A stretch of DNA of 64,000 bases from DATAEK01 sp036258055 (GTDB taxonomy: Bacteria > Acidobacteriota > Vicinamibacteria > Vicinamibacterales > 2-12-FULL-66-21), in NCBI GenBank assembly GCA_036258055.1, contig DATAEK010000317.1, positions 23,609-87,608 of the forward strand. Direction: 5' to 3'. Each line of letters opens with the position of its first letter. Positions within the stretch are counted from its first letter, which is position 1. The notes beneath the pieces are model-generated. The model did not search any database. It worked only from the letters and a program-made list of their open reading frames with translations, and was not told the origin of the DNA. This document shows, piece after piece, positions 51,061 through 58,104 of the stretch. The position numbers and the translations under genes are program-made.

Positions 51061-51699
51061 TCAGCGGGAAGACTTGCAGGAGCAGGTAGCCGAGCAGCCC
51101 GAGTCAAAGGTCCGCGTGCAGGTGGACGCGGTCGGCGCAGTGGCAGCGCAGCGCCGATCGCAGGCGGCTTGGATCGTGGAGCACTCACACGGGCAGCTCC
51201 AGTCACTCGGCCCGGCATCGTAACGATCGAGAGACAGGCGGCCCGGCAGATCCTTGGAGACGGCGAAGGCTGTGTCGAGCTGTTCGGCCTCGGTCTGCCG
51301 CAGTTTCCACGCCACACGTCCGGAAGCAACCGCCGTGACGCTGACGATCGCGCGGTCGCGAAGCGTCACCCCAGGGATCTCGATCGGGATGAGGACGCGG
51401 CCACGAGAATTCCTTCCGAGCTCGTCGTAGGTGCAACGGTCGAGCGTCCCCTTCAGACGGGCGCGCTCATCGAAGATCCAGATCCGCAGCGCGTATTTCA
51501 CCGGCTCGGTGTGCTCGTTACGCAGCATGACCGCGACGGCTGGCGAGTCGAAGAAGAACGAACGCTGCGGATCCAGCCACAGCGGCGACCCCTCCGGTGT
51601 AATCACTCGGGCGGGGCGATCGGCGGCGACGATCCGGGCGCCGACACAGAGCAGGAGCACGCACAGGGGCGCGCAGAGGAGGGTAAAGCGGGTCGACAT
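51061..51699 (-). CDS. Exported protein with Cys-rich C-terminus, unknown function
   Basis: 212 aa from ATG 51699. Signal peptide: MSTRFTLLCAPLCVLLLCVG, then ARIVAADRPARV. Residues ~35-165 are a beta-type domain (SPLWLDPQRSFFFDSPAVAV, VKYALRIWIFDERARLKGTL, GRVLIPIEIPGVTLRDRAIV). The last ~45 residues hold nine cysteines (SDWSCPCECS, AACDRRCAAT, DSGCSATCSCKSSR). The spacing suggests disulfides or metal binding in an extracytoplasmic setting. I know no family with this tail. It is flanked on both sides by related repeats R1 and R2 and sits in an accessory patch. There is no partner gene that hints at function. Confidence 0.55.
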   Translation of the reverse strand: MSTRFTLLCAPLCVLLLCVGARIVAADRPARVITPEGSPLWLDPQRSFFFDSPAVAVMLRNEHTEPVKYALRIWIFDERARLKGTLDRCTYDELGRNSRGRVLIPIEIPGVTLRDRAIVSVTAVASGRVAWKLRQTEAEQLDTAFAVSKDLPGRLSLDRYDAGPSDWSCPCECSTIQAACDRRCAATAPTASTCTRTFDSGCSATCSCKSSR

Positions 51700-51732
51700 G
51701 GCGGCAGGATGGCGACGCATCGACTTTCAAAG

Positions 51733-51782
51733 TCTCTCACAGGAGACAAGGAGGTCAGGAGGCTGATTTTCATTCAGCCTCC
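51733..51782. repeat. AGGAG-type repeat R2 with hairpin
   Basis: TCTCTCACAGGAGA (51733-51746) is repeated exactly at 52594-52607. GGAGGCTGA (51758-51766) and TCAGCCTCC (51774-51782) form a 9-bp stem with a 7-nt loop covering the last codons of the GxxExxY gene. It may serve as a weak terminator for that gene; no U-tract follows. Confidence 0.5.
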
Positions 51783-52207
51783 GTACTAGCACCCGGCTTC
51801 CTTGTGTATCGATCCGGGTGGTCGAGCCGCTTGAGTCCGGCCCGCAGACTCGCGGCGTTAAAGTTCATCAGCAGGCCCGCTGGAAATCCACTGAGTTTCA
51901 AGTACGTGATGACCTGCGGCTGATGAACCGGGTGAAGTCGTTCGACAGCTTTTACCTCGATGACCAGGGAACGCTCGACGACCAGATCGAGTTTGAGATC
52001 GTCGCGAATGCGTCGGCCTCGATACTCGATCGGCACTCGACGCTCCCGCTCCACCTCGATGTTTTGAAAGGCCAACTCACAGACCAGGCAGTCACGATAG
52101 ACAGACTCGAGAAGCCCCGGTCCGAGCTCCCGGTGCACAGCAATGGCACAGGCGATCACTTTGTCGGTCAGAGCGTCGACACCAGTGGAGAAGCCCACGA
52201 TGTCCAC
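51770..52207 (-). CDS. GxxExxY protein (PD-(D/E)XK-like fold)
   Basis: 145 aa from a GTG at 52207; an ATG at 52285 would add 26 residues that do not look like the family. It contains the defining GPGLLESVYRDCL motif, then VERERRVPIEYRGRRI, an acidic strand LKLDLVVERSLVIEVKAVER with D and E-x-K in the arrangement of PD-(D/E)XK nucleases, and the family end TYLKLSGFPAGLLMNFN. Such proteins are common as isolated or repeat-associated genes; biochemical function is not established. Here the two exact TCTCTCACAGGAGA repeats bracket the gene. It ends in a hairpin. Confidence 0.85.
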   Translation of the reverse strand: MDIVGFSTGVDALTDKVIACAIAVHRELGPGLLESVYRDCLVCELAFQNIEVERERRVPIEYRGRRIRDDLKLDLVVERSLVIEVKAVERLHPVHQPQVITYLKLSGFPAGLLMNFNAASLRAGLKRLDHPDRYTRKPGASTEAE

Positions 52208-52285
52208 GCAAGCAGGAACCACGCCGTGAGACTTTCCTGTCTGTTGCTGCCGTCGCACCCGCAGTGTTGGCGAATTCTCCAACAT

Positions 52286-52621
52286 TGCCGTCTCATCAAC
52301 GTGTCAGATTCTTCCAACAGCTGGAAGACGGTCTTTCAGACAACGGTATGCGGACAACGAAAACAAACGGATCGACGCCCTATCTGAAGGCGTCCGCGCC
52401 CGGCGCGCGCTCCATGGGTCTGCCCTGGGGCCCGCCAGCCGCGTACTGACTACTACGACTCGACACGACTCACGTCCAGGAGTACCTCCTGAACTCCTGG
52501 TCCTGTTAAGACCGGCAATGCGGCGCTCGACGAGATACTCCTCGCCCGGCGGATCGTTGAACAGGAAACTGCTCCGCGGCGCCGGCGTTCTGATCTCTCA
52601 CAGGAGATACCGTGTTGAGAG
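52286..52621. other. Gene-poor spacer between the GxxExxY gene and the IS110 transposase
   Basis: No gene is convincing here. It contains repeat R3 (CAGGAGTACCTCCTGAACTC, 52485-52504, with a near inverted repeat) and R4 (52590-52609, CTGATCTCTCACAGGAGA). A short frame ending LKASAPGARSMGLPWGPPAA (stop at 52447) looks protein-like but is unplaced; it might be the tail of a lost gene. The 3' part is likely the downstream end of the IS110 element. Confidence 0.35.
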
Positions 52622-53583
52622 TCAAGCGTTCGCGAGGTCGGCATCATAGACGCGACCGGACTTGAGAACACCGAACGCGAGGTGAATGAGTTTGCGCATC
52701 GCGGCGCCGATGATGAGCATCGGCGGCTTGCCCGCGCCGCGGAGCCGGCGAGCGAGCGGCTGCAGGCTGGGATTGAACCGGAGCGCCGCGATCGCCGGAA
52801 AGTAGAGGGCTTTGCGCAAGCGGCCCGGCCCGACTTTGCACATCACCCGACGTCCCTGCTGCAGGCCGGAATCGTGCGGCCGCGGCACGACGCCGGCGAA
52901 GGCCGCGGCCTGGCGCGCGGATTTGAAGGATTTGGTAAAGAGCTCGGCTAAGAGGAGGGCGGCCGTCGTTTCGCCGATCCCCGGAATACTGGTCAGCAAG
53001 TCGCGCGGGGCGCGGAGACCGGGGTGTTGATCCAGATGCTCATGGATTTGGCGACGGACCGTGGCGATCTGCGCCTCGAGGTGGTGGAGCACCGCCTCAA
53101 TCGAGTGCTGCACCGCCGGGGTGAGCGCGCCGGCCTGCAGGCGGTTGCGTTCGTCGGTCTGCATGCCGAGCAACGCCTCGAGTCGCCGAACCAAGGCTTG
53201 CAGCTCGCGCACGTCCCGCGGCACGGGCGTCCACGTGGGCGGGTGCTCCTTGGCCGTGTAGTCGGCAATCACATCCGCATCCACCAGGTCGGTTTTCGCG
53301 CGCCGCAACTGACTTTTGGCGTAGTGATGGATGATCGCCGGATTGAGTAGACTGACTGATGCCCGGCCTCGACCAACGTGGTCGCCACCACCTCCCCGTA
53401 GGTCCCGGTCGCTTCCAGGCAGGCGTGCACCCGCCGGGCCCCCGGGCGGGTCAACCAGGCGAGCAGCTCGGCGCAGCCCGCGGGCGAGTTCGCGCAGGCC
53501 TTGCGGCGCCGGGTGCCATCCGGGAAGAGCAAGGTCACGTGAAATTTGATTTTGCCGATATCGATCCCGAGTACTGCGTCCAT
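52622..53583 (-). pseudogene. IS110-family transposase, disrupted by a one-base frameshift
   Basis: The N-terminal part (from ATG 53583) reads MDAVLGIDIGKIKFHVTLLF with the RuvC-like DEDD domain (LEATGTYGEVVATTLVEAGH). The C-terminal part, in another frame, reads RRAKTDLVDADVIADYTAKE, then the transposase_20 domain DLLTSIPGIGETTAALLLAE and AAFAGVVPRPHDSGLQQGRR with the presumed catalytic Ser. The join falls near 53355-53360, where one base appears to be missing between the codons for H-Q and S-L-L-N-P. Repairing it gives a full-length ~320-residue protein. Either a dead copy or an assembly/consensus error. Confidence 0.85.
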
Positions 53584-53757
53584 GCTTCGCTCCGTCTCGG
53601 GACGTCGTACGCGGTCAGCCTTGTGAATGCAGGCTCGACTCCGACGTGGAGTGGCCTTCGATACCGTTCGACCGGACGCCCGACACTGAGCGCCGGATGC
53701 TGATCTCCTGTGCAGGCTCATGATGGCCTCGGATCAAGATCGGCATCCCGACGCTCA

Positions 53758-53779
53758 CTACTCAAGCGTCCTTGAGTAG
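53758..53779. repeat. Perfect hairpin CTACTCAAG-CGTC-CTTGAGTAG
   Basis: CTACTCAAG (53758-53766) pairs perfectly with CTTGAGTAG (53771-53779) around CGTC. It is 175 bp upstream of the IS110 transposase start and could belong to the structured non-coding end of that element or be a terminator. Confidence 0.5.
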
Positions 53780-53897
53780 ACCGCCCGACCGCAGCCCAGT
53801 CAAGCAGTCGGACGAACATACAAGATCAGGAGCGGCCCACGCGATGTGTTCGCGGCGCGCCACATCAGAAGCTGTTCCAAAGCAGTACAGTTTCTTG

Positions 53898-53942
53898 GGA
53901 GACCAGGAGAAACCTTTCGTAGCTCCTGATCTCCTGGTCTCC
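53898..53942. repeat. 12-bp inverted repeat GGAGACCAGGAG / CTCCTGGTCTCC (R6)
   Basis: GGAGACCAGGAG (53898-53909) and CTCCTGGTCTCC (53931-53942) are perfect inverted repeats with a 21-nt loop that itself contains CTCCTGATCTCC-like sequence. It lies 14 bp beyond the stop of the S9 peptidase gene and may act as its terminator. It belongs to the AGGAG-rich group found around the GxxExxY gene. Confidence 0.6.
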
Positions 53943-53956
53943 TGTTGAAAGACATC

Positions 53957-56900
53957 CTACCGATCACCATTCCCCTGCGTCAGTTCCTTCTTCAGGAATG
54001 GAATCCCGTCCGACAGCCACTTTGGCGCCGGAGCGCCCTTGAGATAGTGATCGAAGAACTCGAAGTACCGGACCGTCAAATCTCGGCGGTTCGCCACGCC
54101 GCGCAGACCGTGTCCTTCCCCGGGATACGCGAGCAGTACTGCCTTCTTGCCGTTGTAACGGAGGGCGTTGTAGAACCCAAGGCCGTTCTGAAACGCCACT
54201 GTCGGGTCCGCCGTGCCGTGCATGATCAGGAACGGTGCGGTCACTTCCGGCACGTGCGTGAGCGCGGACTCCATCATGTACACGTCGGGCTTGTCCCATG
54301 GCGAGAAACCCCAGCGGCCCTGACCGTACAGGTAATAGTCGTGACCGTTGTCGCCGCTGCCGCCGGTGACCTGATAGGCCCAGCCCCAGTTCTGGTTGAA
54401 GTCCTGGTAGAGATCCGTCACGCCCGCGCCCATGCCGACGGCCGCAAAGAGCCGCGAGCGTGTGCCGATGAACGCGGCTCCTTCGCCGCCGTAGCTGTGG
54501 CCGTTGATCCCGATCCGCTTCGGGTCGACGTAGCCCATTTCGATCACCTTGCGCACCGCGGACTCCACGGCGTCCAGCATGTCGCTGTGCGACGAACCGG
54601 TGTGGAAGTAGACGTCGGGAAGCATGGTGATGTACCCATCGCTCACCGCCTGCATCGGCGATGACCCCATGCCGGTCAGGTACGACGGCGCGTTGTAGCG
54701 GTGCAGGTTCTGCGAGTTCTTCTCGTAGAAGTTGACCAGCATCGGCCGCTTCTCGCCGGGTTTGTAGTCATCCGGAATCGCGAGGATGCCCTGGAGCCGG
54801 TGGCCGTCCTTGTCCTTGAAATCGAAGAGTTGCCGGTGGCCCCACAGGAACTCTGCCTGCTGCGGGTTGGCGTCGGTGATCTTCTTCGCGTCCTTGAACC
54901 CGGGACCCGCGACGCGGAGGTCGGGGAACTCGACGAACGTCTGCCGCGTGAAGAGGAACTTGTCGGCGTGTGCCGCCTTGAGCGGTGTGTTGAACGAGGC
55001 ATCCTCGTAAACGAGCTCGCTCAAAGCGCCGTTCGACAGCTCGTAGTACCCCGCCTTCTTCGTCCAGTCGCCGTACGCGGACAGCAGGATGGGTTTCGAC
55101 AAATCGATCGGCTTTTCCCGCCCACGGCCGCCGCGTCCGCCGAATCCTCCGCCTGGTCCTCCGGGTCCACCTCCCGCGCCGCCGGCGGGCTGCGCTGAAA
55201 TCGCCAGCACCGGATCGTTCGGCTCAGTGCGGACGTAGCGGAAGCGAACCTCGCCCTTGGACCCGGCGCCGCTCGTGAGGTTCTTCGGCGCGGATCCATC
55301 CAGGGGCATCAGCCACAAGTCGTACTTGTTTTCGACGATGGCGGACTTGCCGTCGGCGGTGTAGCCGGTGACGCCGAACGCCGGTCTCGGGCCTGGATGA
55401 TCGAAATCAGTGTCGATGAAGCTCACCGCCGCCGTTCCACCGAGCGTGCGCGACGATCCGGTGTCGAGGTCGTAGGCCTGGAACTTGTTGTCCTTCCAAT
55501 AGAGGAAGACCTTCCCGTCGGGTGAGATGCCGAACGTGTGACTGCCGATCAGCTGATTCTTCAGCATCAGCGTGCGTTCGCCGGTGGTGGTGTTGACCCG
55601 GTAGATGTCCGCCGCCGGACGCTTGTAGTCGGAGATGTAGCCGCGGGTGTCGCGTCCCACGGCCCAGCGGCCATCCTCCGCGACATCGAGCTCCCGCATC
55701 GTTTCATCCGCGAGCTTGACGAACCGGTTCGCGGCGGTGTCGAACACCTCGCGGAACGTGAAGTTGCGATCCTGTTCCGCCCGAATCATCTGTGCGGATT
55801 GAATGCGCTCGTCGCCCGTGTTCCAGATGTCCACGTCAGGCTGCTCGTCGGTTCCCTTGCGCTCGCCGGTCGGCGGCGCCGCCACCTGCGCCTTCATCCC
55901 GAAGAACACGCGTTTGTTGTCGTCGCTCCAACTGAGCGCCGCCCGATCGCTGACGACCCAGTCCTTCGGAAACGCATCGGCCTTCTTCGGATCGAGCACG
56001 ACGGGTTTCGGCGGAATGTCGTCGTTCATCGCCGCGTCGATGTCGGCAAACGCCATCAGGACGTTGTCGCGCTCGCGCTGCTTCTCCACCTCTGCACCCT
56101 TCAGCACGGCCAGCGCCGTACCGTCGTCGCTCCAAGCGAGCCGGCTGTAGACGCGCGCGTCGTTGTCGAGCGGCGTCACGCGTCCGCGCCGGACGTCGTA
56201 GACGAAGACGCCGTTCGCGTCCTTGATCGGAGCGTCCACCGTGTAGGCGAGAAGGCTGCCCTTCTTGTTGAACGCGATGTCGCCGACGCTGCCGAGCAGC
56301 TGATGGCGGCCGCTGCGGAGGTCGAGCAGGATCACGTCCGTTCCGCGCGGTCCGGCGGTCGCGTCGTTGCCACCTCGCCCGCCTTCTCCGGCGGGCGGGT
56401 TGCCCGGCGCATTCCCTCCGCGTCCACCGCCGCTGCTATCAGCGCCGGCGGGCCGCCGCTTCAGCACGAGCAGCGTGGAGTCAGGTGAGAACACGAATGC
56501 TTGAATGTCCTGGAACGATTGCGTTGTCTCCGCTGCAAGGTTGCGCAGCTCCACGCGACGCGGTGGCGGCGGAGCCTCGCTGCCACCACGACCCTGCGCG
56601 CCTTGCGTTCCCGGTCCTCCCTGTGCATTCGGCGCTGCCGGAGTTGTCGCGGGCTGTGCGGGTGGCGTCGTCGCCGGCGTCGCGCCTGGTGTTGCGGGTG
56701 GCTGCGCAGGCGCCGGCGTTGCGGGTGTCGCCGGCGAAGGTGCCGGCGTCGCGGGCGCTGGTGCAGGTGCTCCAGGGGGCACGGCGGGATCCGCGGGCGG
56801 TGTCGCCGGTGTCGTCGCCCCACCTCCACCGCCACGCCCACCGCGGCCGCGCCGTCCCGGCGCCGGATCGACTTGATACGCGAGCCACTTGGAGTCGGGA

Positions 56901-57214
56901 GAGAAGGTGCCACCTGTCGCGTTCGGCACAGCGACGTCGGCGTTGGTCTCGAGATTCAGTACGTGCAACATCGGCTTGGCCTGATCCGTCGGCACATTCG
57001 TTGTCTGCAGCACGTAGGTGATCCACTTCCCGTCGCCCGAGATCGCCGGGTCGGTGATGCTCTTCCACTTGGTGTAGTCGTCGACCGTCAGCGCCTTCTT
57101 CGCGGCAGACTGCGCCGCCGGGTGCAGATACACGAGGAGCGCGACGATGAGAGCGAGAGCGGGGGTCAGAAAACGGCGCGAAGAGCGGGTAAGGACGGCA
57201 TGAGATCGCAGCAT
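53957..57214 (-). CDS. Large exported S9-family peptidase (prolyl oligopeptidase-like)
   Basis: 1085 aa from ATG 57214, with GAGGAG upstream as ribosome-binding site. Signal segment: FLTPALALIVALLVYLHPAA. The N-terminal ~800 residues form a beta-propeller (PAISGDGKWITYVLQ, SPDSKWLAYQVDP) interrupted at about 130-230 by a long Ala/Pro/Gly/Thr-rich stretch, with further Gly-rich loops near 270-300 and 700. The C-terminal alpha/beta hydrolase has Ser in GINGHSYGGEGAAFIG (about residue 905), Asp in MHGTADPTV and His in YPGEGHGLRG. It is a secreted or periplasmic serine peptidase acting on oligopeptides. The gene ends next to the long inverted repeat at 53898-53942. Confidence 0.9.
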   Translation of the reverse strand: MLRSHAVLTRSSRRFLTPALALIVALLVYLHPAAQSAAKKALTVDDYTKWKSITDPAISGDGKWITYVLQTTNVPTDQAKPMLHVLNLETNADVAVPNATGGTFSPDSKWLAYQVDPAPGRRGRGGRGGGGGATTPATPPADPAVPPGAPAPAPATPAPSPATPATPAPAQPPATPGATPATTPPAQPATTPAAPNAQGGPGTQGAQGRGGSEAPPPPRRVELRNLAAETTQSFQDIQAFVFSPDSTLLVLKRRPAGADSSGGGRGGNAPGNPPAGEGGRGGNDATAGPRGTDVILLDLRSGRHQLLGSVGDIAFNKKGSLLAYTVDAPIKDANGVFVYDVRRGRVTPLDNDARVYSRLAWSDDGTALAVLKGAEVEKQRERDNVLMAFADIDAAMNDDIPPKPVVLDPKKADAFPKDWVVSDRAALSWSDDNKRVFFGMKAQVAAPPTGERKGTDEQPDVDIWNTGDERIQSAQMIRAEQDRNFTFREVFDTAANRFVKLADETMRELDVAEDGRWAVGRDTRGYISDYKRPAADIYRVNTTTGERTLMLKNQLIGSHTFGISPDGKVFLYWKDNKFQAYDLDTGSSRTLGGTAAVSFIDTDFDHPGPRPAFGVTGYTADGKSAIVENKYDLWLMPLDGSAPKNLTSGAGSKGEVRFRYVRTEPNDPVLAISAQPAGGAGGGPGGPGGGFGGRGGRGREKPIDLSKPILLSAYGDWTKKAGYYELSNGALSELVYEDASFNTPLKAAHADKFLFTRQTFVEFPDLRVAGPGFKDAKKITDANPQQAEFLWGHRQLFDFKDKDGHRLQGILAIPDDYKPGEKRPMLVNFYEKNSQNLHRYNAPSYLTGMGSSPMQAVSDGYITMLPDVYFHTGSSHSDMLDAVESAVRKVIEMGYVDPKRIGINGHSYGGEGAAFIGTRSRLFAAVGMGAGVTDLYQDFNQNWGWAYQVTGGSGDNGHDYYLYGQGRWGFSPWDKPDVYMMESALTHVPEVTAPFLIMHGTADPTVAFQNGLGFYNALRYNGKKAVLLAYPGEGHGLRGVANRRDLTVRYFEFFDHYLKGAPAPKWLSDGIPFLKKELTQGNGDR

Positions 57215-57300
57215 TCGAGGCTCCTCAGGCTGGGATGATACACGCGAATGCCGGCCGCACGGCTGCCGTAGGCGGCGGATTCCGGCTCGCCGCCCGAGTA

Positions 57301-57831
57301 CTACAAAGGACAGGTTGATTCGATGAGCGAAGCGAGCGCCGACCGCAACGCGTCGGCAGCGGATCGATCCGCGAGCACGGCGGCGGCGTCCGCGGGACGG
57401 CCCGACAGCGTCAGCGTGATTGAGGCGTCCGGGTTGATCCTCGCTGACATCGTCTTCAGCGTCTCGGCGAGTTGAGCGTGGGCGTACGTCGATCGTGGAG
57501 AGACGTTGACGAGCGCGACTGGCTTGTCGATCAGCTCGCCGCTTCCGACCACCCAATCGAGCGCGTTCTTGAGCACGCCGGGAACACCATGCGCGTATTC
57601 GGGGCTCGAGATCAGCACGGCGTCGGCGCGTTGGAGCTCGGATCGGAGAGCGTCAACCGCCGGCAGCGACACCGCGCCGTCGAGGTCGGGATTGAACGGT
57701 GGCAGATCGGCCAGACCAGCGTAGATCGCGACCTCGACGCCGGCCGGCGCCAGCTGGGCCAGCGCCTGAATCACCGCGGTGTTCGACGATCCGCTGCGTA
57801 AACTGCCCGAAATGGCCAGAAGTCGTGACAT
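57301..57831 (-). CDS. NADPH-dependent FMN reductase family protein
   Basis: 176 aa. Flavodoxin-like fold with the FMN phosphate loop LAISGSLRSGSSNTAVIQAL, then PPFNPDLDG and ADAVLISSPEYAHGVPGVLK plus NALDWVVGSGELIDKPVALV. This is the standard signature of the NADPH-dependent FMN reductase/chromate-azo reductase group. Physiological role could be quinone or xenobiotic reduction; it cannot be specified. It stands alone, with an intergenic repeat region upstream (57832-58104) and the S9 peptidase downstream on the same strand, 86 bp away. Confidence 0.92.
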   Translation of the reverse strand: MSRLLAISGSLRSGSSNTAVIQALAQLAPAGVEVAIYAGLADLPPFNPDLDGAVSLPAVDALRSELQRADAVLISSPEYAHGVPGVLKNALDWVVGSGELIDKPVALVNVSPRSTYAHAQLAETLKTMSARINPDASITLTLSGRPADAAAVLADRSAADALRSALASLIESTCPL

Positions 57832-57916
57832 CGCTGAAAACGCTCCTTCCTGCTTAGATGGCTTTCAGCGCGTCCCGGTTCCAGTTCAGAAGGTCCAGCC
57901 GGGCCGGGCGTAGAGC

Positions 57917-58101
57917 GGGCGGGCCCCAAGGCAAACTGACTAAGGATCCGACTGCAACGAATCAGCGGGCGAGCGCGAGCAGCCTTGAGCCGCAGCGAGC
58001 GCGAATGCGCGAGCTGCAGTGTCCGGGGGTGGGGCCCTACGGCAAACTGAGTAACGAGGGCGGAAGGTCGCGGGTTGCCCCGAGCCCGAGTGCCGAGCCC
58101 C
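57917..58101. repeat. Composite GC-rich intergenic repeat, copy B
   Basis: Two related cores lie in tandem: GGGCGGGCCCCAAGGCAAAC with TGACTAAGG following (57917-57945), and GGGGGTGGGGCCCTACGGCA followed by AACTGAGTAACG (58025-58055). They are separated by GCGAGCGCGAGC-type sequence. A CCCGAGCCCGAG/GTGCCGAGCCCC tract (58078-58101) ends 3 bp before the CHAT gene stop. The same parts occur in copy A (25.4-25.8 kb) and partly in copy C (63.6 kb). Confidence 0.6.
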
Positions 58102-58104
58102 AAG

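Larger units (their letters stand above)
52590..53780 (-). mobile_element. IS110-family insertion element, boundaries tentative
   Basis: The frameshifted IS110 transposase gene is the core. The 8-mer CTGATCTC occurs at both 52590-52597 and 53700-53707, and an IS110-type non-coding leader lies upstream of the transposase start (53584 onwards). IS110 elements usually lack terminal inverted repeats, so ends cannot be set from sequence alone. The leader includes a hairpin at 53758-53779 that may be inside or just outside the element. Confidence 0.45.
53584..53956. other. Non-coding stretch upstream of the IS110 transposase
   Basis: 373 bp with no gene. It probably includes the 5' leader of the IS110 element, which in IS110 relatives encodes the bridge RNA. 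It also holds the perfect hairpin at 53758-53779 and the long inverted repeat at 53898-53942. The 3' end abuts the S9 peptidase stop at 53957. Confidence 0.4.

Noticed and set aside
50911..51789. Continuation of the + strand open frame beyond the glyoxalase relic
   Set aside because: After about 50910 it runs antisense to the Cys-rich exported protein and loses all similarity to the VOC family.
53350..53362. Programmed ribosomal frameshifting in the IS110 transposase
   Set aside because: IS110 transposases are normally made from one uninterrupted frame, and no slippery heptamer is visible at the junction; a simple one-base loss explains it better.
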